NCBI GenBank assembly: GCA_020747015.1
Contig: JAGTJM010000009.1
Location: 744,001-808,000 of the forward strand
Source of the DNA: Pyrenochaeta sp. MPI-SDFR-AT-0127
Taxonomy: Eukaryota; Ascomycota; Dothideomycetes; Pleosporales; Cucurbitariaceae
Length of the DNA: 64,000 nt
Direction: 5' to 3'
Positions 24,291 through 35,348 of the stretch are shown piece after piece (positions within the stretch are counted from its first letter, which is position 1; each line of letters opens with the position of its first letter). The notes beneath the pieces are model-generated. The model worked only from the letters and a program-made list of their open reading frames with translations, was not told the origin of the DNA and searched no databases. A program made the position numbers and the translations under genes.

Positions 24291-25183
24291 ATGATGAACA
24301 TTTTCAGGCTGTTAGGTACGCTACATTCCTATCTGACGACCATGAGGTGTAGCAAGATCGCAAAGTTAACGAATACATCTAGGGGATTTATCCCATCTCC
24401 TCTCTATCCTGATCCTTCTACACAAGATGAAGACCTCAAGCGTACGCCTAGATAGATCACCATATATCGTCTCAGCTTTTCTAATAACCAGTCAAACAGA
24501 GCGCGTCTGGCATCTCCTTCAAATCGCAATTCCTCTATCTCATGGTATACCTCACACGCTACGTCGATCTTCTGTGGACCTTCTACGAACCCAAGTTGCT
24601 CTATAATACCGTCTTCAAAATCGTCTTCATCAGCACATCTGCGTACACCGTCTACCTCATGCTGAACGACTACAAACCGACCCACGACCCAAATCTGGAC
24701 ACGTTCAAGGTGCAATATCTATTGGGAGCTAGCGCAGTGCTGGCGATACTGTTTCCGTACAAATACACATTTCCTGAGGTGGGTACTTGCAGCTGCGCAT
24801 AGCAGAAGAAGATGCTAATGAAGCATACAGATCCTCTGGACGTTCTCCATCTGGTTAGAATCTGTTGCTATCCTCCCACAGCTCTTTATGCTACAAAGAA
24901 CTGGCGAAGCGGAAACGATTACGACACACTATCTTTTCGCGCTCGGCGCGTACAGGGCGTTGTATATTCCCAATTGGATTTACCGATACATCACCGAGGT
25001 GCCCAAGTTCTACGACCCGAATGCCGTCATTGCTGGCATTATCCAGACCATTTTGTACACAGATTTCTTCTACATCTACTGGACAAAGTAAGTCACCATC
25101 ACTCATGCACCAAATATCAATTGAATACATTCCTAACAACTTTTAGGGTCATTCAAGGTAAGAAGTTCAACCTCCCAGTCTAG
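24291..25183 (+). CDS. ERD2: HDEL/KDEL receptor, ER lumen protein retaining receptor
   Basis: Exons 24291-24315, 24383-24441, 24500-24778, 24831-25087 and 25147-25183 join to 218 residues, close to the usual 210-220. The chain is almost entirely hydrophobic with seven spans. Hallmarks are the MNIFRLLGDLSHL start, the KSQFLYLMVYLTRYVDLL loop, the YLLGASAVLAILFPYKYT region, LPQLFML--TGEAETITTHYLFALG-YRALYI-NW, and the C-terminal FFYIYWTK-IQGKKFNLPV tail. It retrieves soluble ER proteins with HDEL-type tails from the Golgi via COPI. A second ATG lies one codon downstream. All four introns are 52-67 nt. It is divergent from the cytosolic ENGase, also a glycoprotein quality-control gene. Confidence 0.95.
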
Positions 25184-26070
25184 GAGCCGCAGGAGCTTGG
25201 TAAACTTCACATTCGCCATTTGGCTCTCGAAAATAGCCACATTTGAGCTTCTTGTATCATAAGTTCTGTTAGGCGGGCGTTTTGAAGGCGAACTTGGCTG
25301 GCTGGCAAAAGAATTGCTCAGGCTACGCATACGGCTGCTGTATTTGTTTAGCTGAGACGTGTTGAGCCCACATGGGAGTGGAGCCGGCACAAAGGGCATG
25401 TATGAGATACTTGAATCAAAGTAGACGTGATCTATCCAGCACAACACAAACAGCCAACATTTGTTAGCGTGGTTGCGCAAGCAGAACTAAGCTAGGTGCG
25501 CGCCATGCAGGGAGAGACTACTGTGACATCACATGCATTTACGGATAGCTGAAACAATAATGCTGCAAGCTTAGTTGTTTGAGAAACAAAGGTGTGCGAA
25601 ATGTATTTTGCTGCGTGTTTTCAAGACGCGACACAATTGCAAGATTCATCATCACAAGTGGAAGCGATGATATCTTGACTACCTGTTACTACCGCTCCTC
25701 AAAGATAATATCTCTTTCAAAAAGTATTCTGATAGTGCGAAGAATTGGACAGTTGCGTCATCCACATTATGATTAAGGTTGAGCCACGTGAAAGCCTGTA
25801 TGCAGACGCCACTGCGGAACCTCGATTGTGCTTGCCAATCAACCAAACGCTGAAACTCGAGCGCCGTCTTCCGCTCCCCGCTACCTTTCCACGTCTTCAA
25901 CAACCTTTGCCCTATAACGTTTATTAATACATATCCGCTCGCTGTATCGCAACCGTAATCGCGATCACAGAATTGCCGTGCGCCGATCGGATCTCAAGAA
26001 TTCCGCATCCGAGCTACTCTCATACTCTGGAAGAACAAGCAGCTCGCAAGGCTGCCTACATCGTCACATA
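25184..26070. other. Intergenic region, nothing recognised
   Basis: About 0.9 kb between ERD2 and a small membrane-protein gene. No gene-like frame, repeat or RNA gene was identified. Confidence 0.45.
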
Positions 26071-26547
26071 ATGTTCTGCCTACGGAGCTGGATACCAGTT
26101 CTATTCTTCTTGTACGACGGTCCACACACATTGTTTCAAGCGCATACTAACTAATGCATTAGGCTGCGAACACACGCTTCCCCCGTCTACCTCGTGCTCT
26201 TCATCTCCGCAACATACTTCCTCAATCGGCCATGCGTATACTGCTCGCTTCTTCTCTTCATCCTCGTCGTTGCGCTTTTCGATTTTCACACGCCATGGTT
26301 TGATCCGCCCCTCGCCGGGACAGCAGAGCTCGCTTTGAACGGCACAATGGACACGGCTGGTGTGTTGGTGCAAGCAGCCACACACACGGGACAAGCAGTC
26401 CTGAGGAGTGCGTTCGATGGCGTAATAGAGAAGGTGGGACAGGCGAGTGGGAGTGTTAGTGGAGCCCAGAGCTATGAGTGGGTAAAGGGGTTGCTGGGCA
26501 AGAAGGAATGGCGGATACAGTGTTTGGATGTGCTTATCCGGGTTTGA
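26071..26547 (+). CDS. Small membrane protein, hypothetical (spliced)
   Basis: Exons 26071-26111 and 26163-26547 join through a 51-nt intron (GTACGA donor, ACTAAC branch, TTAG acceptor) to 141 residues. The N-terminus, MFCLRSWIPVLFFL followed by VYLVLFISATYFL and CSLLLFILVVALF, forms two or three hydrophobic segments. The C-terminal 80 residues are soluble, beginning FHTPWFDPP and including a repeated Ala/Thr/Gly-rich helix. No family is recognised. The good splice signals and the continuation of hydrophobic sequence across the junction argue that it is real. Confidence 0.6.
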
Positions 26548-27573
26548 GGGCTCAAGCATTCGTGTTGTGGGATACTTGCGCGGCGTCTATGGCCTTTGGA
26601 CCTGATAGGATTGACGATATCACTGCATGGCTGGCGCAAATTCGACACATTTACACGGCGCACATGGGGATATCACTATGAGCATCCTTAATTTGACTTT
26701 CCACTCGTCAGACTCACCCTCTATAGTCTGGAGCGACAACTGAGAAAAGTCACGTGGCATCGAATATAATAAGTTATAATACAGTGGCCTAGTTTGATGT
26801 AACAGTGTTTGCAGATTATGGCACAGTGAGGCCACCAAAGGTCCTTCAGAGGGCATCCGTAGGGCAACGGAAGGGCAATGACAGGGCAATTGAAGAGCAA
26901 TCGAAGAACAATCCAGGCCGTGTGTTATTTGCTCATCCTTTCTGAACATGGAGTGCGCTGATTTGTTTCAACATGTCGCGTGAGCAGACGAGAGAGAAGA
27001 TGTCCTAGACTTCAGTGAATCTACCCAATCCGAGAGAACAATGAAGAGCAGCCACGTCTAGCACGCCCCAAAGAGGACCTATTGAAAACCTTCTAAATAC
27101 CCTTCGCAACATGTCTTGTCAATCATATGCTTCTTCCCGCCCCGCGCCCGCTAGTCCTCTAACAGGGATCAGCCCGTCGTGGGGCATTCGTACGCGCACT
27201 GTCCCGCCTGAGCCTACCTGCAGCTTGCAGCAAGCATCATCTCACGCAATTGAATTCCGCTAGCACTCCGCTCTGCATTCCGACCCCTCCTTCAAAGCTG
27301 GCTGCTCTTTCTATCTCTGCGAGACTTTGCTCTCGACAATTGCTTCGGTCAAAGTCCAGCTTAAGGGCATCTTTACTTTCTTCAAGCCCAGCTTACAAGA
27401 GCTTCACACTTTCCTCACCCCACCCTCAGAGCTTCTCCAGCACAGCTAGAGAGCTTCACAGTAGCCCACGCACATATTCAAGATCCCGGCCCCGGTTCAT
27501 AGCTGCGACACCTAGCACCTTTGGAGCCCAGAAGAGATATTGCCAGAGCGAGGTTACCAGCAGCTTTACCATC
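26548..27573. other. Upstream region of the aminopeptidase gene
   Basis: This region contains an 11-bp tandem repeat (separate entry). An upstream AUG at 27111 opens a 44-codon uORF ending at 27245, whose frame differs from the main CDS. From a TAA at 27160 onward, the aminopeptidase frame itself is open with no ATG for 137 codons until 27574. That translated stretch is rich in Ser, Arg, Ala and Leu and poor in acidic residues. Confidence 0.5.
26850..26915. repeat. 11-bp tandem repeat, six degenerate units
   Basis: Six consecutive 11-bp units begin AGGGCA or AGAGCA/AGAACA (for example AGGGCAATGAC and AGGGCAATTGA). The first four start AGGGCA; the last two drift to AGAGCAATCGA and AGAACAATCCA. 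The period of 11 is not a multiple of three and is close to one DNA helical turn. It lies between two tandem genes, not in coding sequence. Confidence 0.85.
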
Positions 27574-30500
27574 ATGGCTTCCGATCGAGACATTCTCCCC
27601 GCCTGGTAAGCCGATCCATACTGCTAAATGCACTTCAGTGCTTCGTCCAGATTCAGAACTTCTCCAAGCTTACACTATCTCCTCAAGGGTCAAACCAGCC
27701 CACTACGGCGTGTCCCTCTACGACCTCGAATTCGGCGGAAACTTCGGCTACAAAGGAACCGTCACAATCAACACCAAGATTACAAAGGATGATGGATTTA
27801 GCGATTTGGTGCTCAATGCACATCAACTCAAGGTTCATGGCGCTGAGCTGAAGGCTGGGGACAAGACCCGGTCGGCAAAGGACATAACGTATGACGAGAA
27901 GCGCCAGCGCGTCACGCTAGATTTTGGGGAGAAGATTGAATACTCAGGAGAGGCTACGCTGGAGATCAAGTTTGAAGGCACAATCAATAACATCATGGCC
28001 GGCTTCTACCGCTCCAAGTACAAGTCCAAGGGCGACGTCCCCGCTTCTGTTGCGAAGGACGACGAATTCCACTACATGTTTAGCACCCAATTCGAGTCTT
28101 GCGACGCCCGTCGTGCCTTCCCTTGCTTTGATGAGCCAAATCTCAAGGCCACATTCGATGTCGATATTGAAGTCCCCAAGGACCAAATCGCACTAAGCAA
28201 CATGCCTGAGAAGGAAATCAAGCCAAGCAAGCGTGATGGCTTCCATACTGTAGTTTTCGAGCGAACTCCCATTATGTCGACCTATCTACTGGCGTGGGCT
28301 ATTGGAGACTTCGAGTATGTCGAGGCATTCACGGAGCGCAAGTACAACGGGAAGAATATTCCCGTGAGGGTCTATACGACTCGGGGACTGAAAGAGCAAG
28401 GACGCTTTGCTTTGGACAACTGCCACAAAGTGGTGGACTACTTCTCCGAGGTTTTTCAGATCGATTATCCTCTTCCCAAAGTCGACCTGCTAGCGGTCCA
28501 TGAGTTTGTAAGTGGCGAATTGTCACATACGCAGGATTGTGCTGATTCACTAGCCAATCATACGTATACTCCTTCCGCTATTGAGTGCTACAAGCTGACC
28601 GTTGCTTTCTAGTCACACGGTGCCATGGAAAATTGGGGACTCATCACTTATCGGTCAGTGAGCTTGGCTTTTGATTGACATGGTTTCTAACAAATTCATA
28701 GAACTACGGCCGTTCTTTTCGATCCGGCAACATCTGCAGACAGCTACCGCAACAGGGTGGCTTATGTTGTAGCACACGAACTTGCTCATCAGTGGTTCGG
28801 CAACCTCGTTACCATGGACTGGTGGAGTGAACTCTGGCTCAACGAGGGGTTTGCTACTTGGGTAGGATGGTTGGCGATTGATCATCTGTATCCCGGTAAG
28901 TCCGGCCATCACTGAATACAAAATATTGTAACTAATGAAATGCAGACTGGAATGTCTGGGGACAGTTTGTCGTACGTCATAAGTCTCGAGGTATCTTCTC
29001 TCCTTACAGCCTACTGACTTGTTTTTCCAGACTGATTCTGTACAACAAGCCTTCGCCTTGGATGCTCTACGGACATCTCACCCTATCGAAGTCCCCGTAT
29101 ACGACGGACTTGAGGTTGATCAAATTTTCGACCACATCAGTTACTTGAAGGGCAGCTCTGTCATTCGCATGTTGAGCGCCCACTTGGGCGAGAAAGTTTT
29201 CCTGCAGGGTGTTGCCGACTACCTCAAGGCTCATCAATACTCGAACGCCACCACCAATGACCTGTGGTCTGCTCTCAGCAAGGCCTCCGGCCAAGACGTG
29301 AATAGCTTCATGGACTTCTGGGTTCGCAAGATTGGTTTCCCTGTTGTAACTGTCTCAGAGCAGTCAGGGCAGATTGGCCTTCGCCAGCAACGATTCCTCC
29401 TTGCCGGTGATGTCAAAGCTGAAGAAGACCAAACTACTTGGTGGATCCCACTCGGCCTGCACACCGGAGAGTCTGCTTCCGCTTCGTCCCTCCACAAAAC
29501 CACTGCTTTGACGCAGAAAGAGGATACTATTCAGAATGTCAACGGGGGCTTCTACCAGCTTAACAAGAATCTCACTGGTTTCTATAGGACTAACTACCCC
29601 CCAGACCGCCTCAAGAAACTTGGAGAGGCTCGCGATCAGTTGACTGTGGAGGACAAAATTGGTCTTATTGGTGATGCTTACGCGAACGCTGTCGCCGGCT
29701 ACGGTTCTACAGCTGGCCTACTTACACTGGTGGAGCGGTTTGACGATGAATCCGATTACCTGGTATGGTCTCAAATCCTTACCAACATTGGCAACGTCCG
29801 AAGCGTATTCTCTGGTAGCCAGGATATTAGTGAGGCTCTGAGGAAGTACCACCTGAAGCTGATCACCCCCGCGGTTGAGAAGGTTGGCTGGGAATTCAAA
29901 GAAGGTGAAGGCTTTCTACTTGGCCAGCTCCGTGCTAGTCTCATCCTGTCCGCTGGCTTAGTCGGCCACCAAGCGACAGTAGACAAATCTTTGCAACTTT
30001 TCGATGCCTACATTTCAGGGAAAGATAAGGCGGCCATCCACCCATCTCTTCGCAGGGCTATATTCGCTACAGCTATCAAGCAGCGCGGTGAATCAGCACT
30101 CAAGGCCATCCAGAACGAGTATCTGAACACAACGTCCATCGACGGCAAAGAGATTTGCCTCCAGTCTCTTGGCCGGGTTCAAACACCCGAACTCGCTCAA
30201 GAAGTTATGGCTTTCATCTTCTCCGACAAAGTTGCCATGCAAGACAAGCACTCTGGCACAATTTCTCTTGCCAACAACTCTAAAGTTCGTCCTGAAGTCT
30301 GGAAATACATTCGCGACAACTGGGATGCCACTGTACACCCCACATTGTCCGGTAACCTGGTTGTGCTGGAGCGCTTCTTGCGCTTTGGCTTGAACAAGTT
30401 TGCAGATGAGAAGATTGCTGACGAGATTGCGGCCTTCTTCAAAAACAAAGATACCCGTGGCTACGACAAGGGTCTTGAGGTTATTGACGACACAATTAGG

Positions 30501-30575
30501 AGTTATGCGGGATATCAAAAGAGGGATGAAGCGGCTGTTCGGGAATGGTTGAAGGCTAACAAGTATCTGTCTTGA
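27574..30575 (+). CDS. APE2: M1-family zinc aminopeptidase (Ape2/Aap1 type)
   Basis: Exons 27574-27605, 27688-28507, 28613-28653, 28702-28895, 28946-28971 and 29031-30575 join to 885 residues, the normal length for yeast Ape2/Aap1 and puromycin-sensitive aminopeptidases. The substrate motif HGAMENWG lies just after an intron. The zinc site HELAHQWFGNLVT...WLNEGFA follows (HEXXH plus Glu 18 residues later). The catalytic Tyr lies in the ISYLKGSSV region. The C-terminal half is the helical ERAP1-C-like domain (DKIGLIGDAYA). It removes N-terminal residues from peptides in cytosol or mitochondria. I chose the first in-frame ATG. The upstream in-frame open stretch resembles a mitochondrial presequence but lacks an ATG. 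Confidence 0.93.
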
Positions 30576-31461
30576 CTTGGATCCAGACTGTAAGGGGCAG
30601 TGCGTATTCATATTCTGATAAGACGAACCGGAGTACATAGCCCACGGTTTGCCAAATCTGGTATAGCCATATACAGTGGTACCGTAGCAGATTGGTTCCG
30701 TTCGAACTACCACATGTAGATTGGAGAAATCCAAAAATGGCAATACCACACAAAAGCACGGACTTGGAGCTTTACCAAATCCACGACATTATGCATATAA
30801 TCGGGTTCATTGGCATCAAGTGTGAAAAAAAAAATGCATCTCGGTTGTCTCTACAGGCTCATACGTTTGAGCGTCTAAATGAATCTTTACACCTCCTGGC
30901 GACATTCGAAAGTCACTCTTATCATCTGTGCTGTGCCATGGAACGCTCTCATTCCGTTGCTCGCTTAGCACACTATGTCTTGAGCTGAACCCCGCAAACC
31001 TGGCGATTTCTCCGCTGAAGTCTCATTCGCTCAAATCCAGCTTATCGCCGTCGCGGTCCCAAAATGCATCGAGCGACTCGAGCAACGCAGATCCAGTGCG
31101 GAATTAGGTGTGCACAATATGTTCTATAAACCTGCTGGAGCGATCGAGTCAGACAGACAATTGTCCAAAAAGAGCGAGGACGAATGCCTTATCTAGGAAA
31201 CGTTCACCTGGGGATCGACAGTGCAGCTTACAACGGCCTGTAGTACAGTACATGGAGCATGTATATGGCGGAATAGTTCCGAGGGGATGCGCTGTCAGCT
31301 TATCCCCAAAGCTCCTAGCAACACGTAGTCGATGGATACAGGGTCCCAGTCAAGTTCCCTCTATATAGCTCTAGACGTACCCCCAAGGTCTTCAATATAT
31401 CGACTTACAGTGGCCTGCCGAAATAGCTCCTATACTGCGGGATTGAACAGCATCCCCAAAC
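30576..31461. other. Intergenic region, nothing recognised
   Basis: About 0.9 kb holding the 3' UTR of the aminopeptidase and the promoter of the nitrilase. No further gene or repeat was identified. Confidence 0.45.
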
Positions 31462-32597
31462 ATGGCGAACGTAGTCAAGGTCGCAGTTACCCAGCATGAA
31501 CCTGTATGGTTTGACCTTGCTGCTACAGTTGAGAAGACGTGTCGGTTGATTGAGGAAGCGGGGAGCAATGGGGCGAAGTTGATTGCGTTCCCTGAGGTCT
31601 GGATTACGGGTTATCCAGCTTGGATATGGTGCGAAGTCCTTCCACTAAGTTTCGCTGGTTGGACAGCATGATGACAGATTCTAGGGCCCGTCCTGTGGAC
31701 CCGCCGCTGGTGACGACGTACATCAAGAACTCCTTATCCTACGGTTCGCCTGAGATGGACAAGATCTGTGCGGCTGCTCGCGCCGCAAAGATAGCCGTCG
31801 TACTAGGCTTCTCAGAAAACGATCACAACAGCTTGTACATCTCCCAATGCACCATTTCTGCCTCGGGAGAGATCATCATGAAGCGCCGCAAGCTCAAGCC
31901 GACACATATGGAGAGAACGGTGTTTGGAGATGGAGGCGGCTCTAGCTTGAACAATGTCGTTGATGTCGAGGGAGTGGGCAAAGTAGGAGCACTCAATTGC
32001 TGGGAGCATATGCAACCTTTGTTGAAGTACCACACGACGAGTCTGAGAGAACAGATTCATGTTGCCGCATGGCCACCTATCCACCCTTTTCCAGAGGGAA
32101 GTGAGGGACTATTTAGTATGAGTGCAGAAGGTACGTTTCCAGCATACCCTTTGACTTGTTTGAAGTAGCTAACACTAAGATGTACAGGTTGCGCCGTCTT
32201 ATCCCAAGCCCACGCCATAGAATCCTCAACTTTTGTCCTCCATTGCACGTCTGTAGTCTCACAATCCGGCATCGACATCCACAAAGTCGAAGGCAATCCC
32301 GTATTTGGCCATCTTGGCGGTGGCTTTTCTGCCGTCTATGGCCCCGATGGGCGAAGACTGACGAAACCGCTACCATCTACTGAGGAGGGCATCATCTATG
32401 CAGAACTGCCTATGGATCTGTTGGTGAGTTTGAGGCATTTCGCAGATCCAATTGGCCACTATTCGAGGCCTGAGCTGCTCTGGCTGGGCGTGGATACCCG
32501 AGAGAAGAAGCATGTGAGGAGCGAAGGGGATGAGTCGAGAGGTGAGGTAAAAAATGTGGTTGTCAAAGGGGTGAATGGGGAGAATGGGAAGGCTTGA
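31462..32597 (+). CDS. Nitrilase (fungal arylacetonitrilase-like)
   Basis: Exons 31462-31628, 31685-32130 and 32188-32597 join to 340 residues. The carbon-nitrogen hydrolase triad is visible: Glu45 in AFPEVWITGYP, Lys127 in RRKLKPTHMER, and Cys161 in GALNCWEHMQPLLKYH. The NCWEH motif and the IHVAAWP segment are typical of the nitrilase branch. The sequence after the motif (EGLFSMSAEGCAVLSQAHAIES) resembles arylacetonitrilases more than cyanide hydratases, but substrate cannot be assigned safely. The enzyme hydrolyses nitriles to acids and ammonia, or in part to amides. No targeting signal is seen. Introns are 56 and 57 nt. It is upstream of the DHH gene, and the pyrimidine/hydantoin pair is 4 kb away. 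Confidence 0.9.
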
Positions 32598-32915
32598 AGT
32601 GCCAGACAATATCAAAACTAGTTAGGTTTTTCTAAAGTATAATTTCACATACAAAAGATGTTCATTTCTCTCGAAAGGTATACTTGATGCGGCTAGCGTG
32701 CCCCGACGTCATCGATTTGTCCGTGCACGGTACTTCTGAGGCTACCTTCACTTGCATCCTTCAAGCCCGGTCACACGTGAGACGCAGTAATGAGATCGCT
32801 TGCCACTCAATTGACAAACCAATTGCGTATATCACTGCGGCCACAGCACTACTTAAGGTCATTTACGCTGACCACCATCTCTATCCAAGCTAAACACTTC
32901 CACATACTTACAACC
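32598..32915. other. Leader/promoter of the DHH gene with in-frame upstream ATG
   Basis: An ATG at 32790 is in frame with the DHH protein and would add 42 residues containing several Arg and His and no Asp or Glu. This is the composition of a mitochondrial presequence. If transcripts start upstream of 32790, this would be the first start codon. Confidence 0.5.
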
Positions 32916-34325
32916 ATGATGAGGCCTTTGAAGCACAAAGCTGAAAAGCCTATATCATCTCCTACATCCAAAAAGCCGAAGGTGGTTGTTCCAGAATATC
33001 ACCTCACACCTTCAAGACAAGATGATTCTGGCGAAATTATTTGGCCCGCGCGTAAGATGCAGATTGAATGCGCACGAGAGATTATCAAAGAATGGTAAGT
33101 TAGACCATGTTTGCCCCGAGTATATCTGCAATATAACTTAATATTGACTTTTGATAGTGCTGCAGCACAAAAGGCTACACTCATATTACCAGACAAAGAC
33201 GCGGACGGACTTTCATCTGGTGCCATACTCCATCATACACTCACGTCTTTGGGGCTCTCACCTGATCACATATCCGTCTACTTCCCACCAAAAGGATCAA
33301 ATGTACATGATAGTGATACCAAAGAAGCAGTCACTGAATTGAAGCCATCATACATTTTCGTTTTAGATCAGGGAAGTAGAAAAAGTCCACCTCTCACAGA
33401 CTTGGAGCACAAGTGCTTGGTCATCGACCACCACTTTGCAGATGAAGGTGGCTTTCCTGAAGGCGCCGAGTATGTTACTGCCCATGATTGTCCGCCAGTA
33501 GCAACCAGCTCGCTTTTGACGTATCACATCTGTCTGCCATTGCACCCTGATCTTAGTGATCGAATCTCCTGGCTTGCCGCTCTGGGCACACATGGCGACT
33601 TAGGAACTACATTGAAATGGGAGCCGCCTTTCCCAGACATGACTGCAACTTTCAAGAAGCATCCTAAAAAGGCTATCAACGATGCGGTAGCTCTAGTCAA
33701 TGCACCAAGACGATCAGCAGCATACAACGTGAACGATGCCTGGTGCGCTGTCATATCCGCAAGCAGCCCGGATCCGATCACCAAGGACGAGAAATTACTA
33801 GACGCATCATTTGAAGTCCGTCGCGAAACTGAACGCTGCACACATACACCACCTAGATTCTCCGCCGACGCTACTATCGCTGTCCTGACCATCTCTTCAG
33901 CTGCCCAAATTCATCCGGTCATCGCAACCCGCTGGGCAGGCCATCTCAAGTCCAACAAATTAGAGATTGTAATGTGTGCGAATGAAGGATATCTGCCTGA
34001 CAAGGTCAATTTCTCCTGTCGCATCGCCAAAGTGGCCAGAGCGAGAGAAGGAGATGACAAGGTTGATATCATCAAAAAGCTCGAAAGCATCGTGGCCGAA
34101 GACAAAGATCTGAGGGTAAGGCTAGGAGAAAGCTTCGCGCGAGGTCACAAGGAGGCTAGTGGAGGTATTGTGGGCAAACAGGAATGGGAGGAGTTCAAGA
34201 AGTTGATGGGTGTCGGGGAGGGCGCCAGAAAGAAAGCTGAAGGGGCTGGGAAGAAAGAAAAGCCAGCGCAGAAAAACACCCTGGCAAACTATTTCGGGAA
34301 GAGCACGAAGGCACAACAGACATGA
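32916..34325 (+). CDS. DHH-family phosphoesterase with PIP-like C-terminus
   Basis: Exons 32916-33094 and 33158-34325 join to 448 residues. RecJ/DHH motifs are visible: ILPDKDADGLSSG (motif I), FVLDQGSR (motif II), CLVIDHHF (DHH motif III) and GTHGDLG (motif IV). A DHHA1-like C-terminal domain follows, with VATRWAGHL-type and NFSCRIAK strands. The extreme C-terminus after a Lys/Glu-rich linker is KNTLANYFGK, resembling a PCNA-interacting (PIP) box although the usual first Gln is Lys. The N-terminus is basic with a likely nuclear signal (SKKPK). Likely roles are single-strand nuclease or nucleotide phosphoesterase activity in DNA metabolism; the exact reaction is unknown. The start could instead be at 32790. 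Confidence 0.85.
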
Positions 34326-34590
34326 AATGGATGCCTCTCGTGCCAGATGTGTGTAGAGCGACCATCTCGATTGTCACGGAAGACGGTTCAACGAACTCAG
34401 CGATATCATGAGTGTCACAGCATCAGTAACAAGCTATGAGGTGCAAGTCAAACAGTTCAACTGTGAAGACCATGATGCAATGATTGATTTAATGCTATAT
34501 ACAATGAATTGAAACATAATGAGTGTCCGCTAGAAGTGCTGGATGCCACTCTGAAAAGCCTGAAGGCTATGAAGAAAAGCCCGACAGCTC

Positions 34591-35348
34591 CTAACCCGAC
34601 CAGACAGCTGGGCCAGGGCTGACATACTTGAAGCTCGAGTCCCAGATCGACTTGGTGAAAAGACCATCAGTAGACTTGTAGGCACCAGGGAAGGAAACAC
34701 CACTTGGGTTCGCGCTACCTCCATTTGTAACCTTGACCTGGAAGCATGAAACGTACGGCTGTTGGTTGCCGGCACCCGCGTGCAGCGCAATAACTTCGGA
34801 ACGGACCAAGTAGTCGCCGCTTGCAAGGCTCTTGGGGACGGTAAAGGCTCGCTTTCCGCAGTTGGCATTGAGGATCTCGGTTCCCCAGGTGGCGACGGTG
34901 CCAGCGTGTCCGTCTTCTGCGACCTTGAAGAAGGAGCCGGATGTAGCGGTCTTTGCGTCGTTGACCTTGGCCATGTAGATGAGGACGGGGCCGTAGTGGT
35001 TGCCACCAATGGCGGGGTTTGAGCATGAGCGGTCGCCGGGTTGAGCGTGCATCTCTACAGTCAAAGCAGAGCCAGCTATATAAACTGTTAGTAGTGATAT
35101 CTTTTAAAATTGATGGGAGACTGGATGGATATAAAGAACATACCAGCAACTTCGCAAACGCCGGACGACGCTGCAGGTCCACGGCCACAGAACATATCAC
35201 CCGATGTAATGGATTCGATCGGGCTGTTGTCCTTGACTGTTCGTGCACACGTGCTACCCTTGTCTGTGCTTCCAACCCAGAGTTGCTGCCATGTGGAATG
35301 GGCAGAGACGGACGCCACGGTGGCGAGGAGGACGAGAGCGGACTTCAT
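34591..35348 (-). CDS. AA9 lytic polysaccharide monooxygenase (first copy)
   Basis: Exons 35348-35144 and 35075-34591 (minus) join to 229 residues through a 68-nt intron. A 16-residue signal peptide (MKSALVLLATVASVSA) ends so that the mature protein starts with His17, the N-terminal copper ligand of the histidine brace. The second ligand is in GNHYGPVLIYMAKV, and the axial Tyr is in QPYVSCFQVKV. The cysteines expected for the family disulfides are present. No cellulose-binding module follows; the protein ends at SPGPAVWSG. Secreted AA9 enzymes oxidatively cleave cellulose and related glucans. A second, only distantly similar copy is at 60824-61780. Confidence 0.92.
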
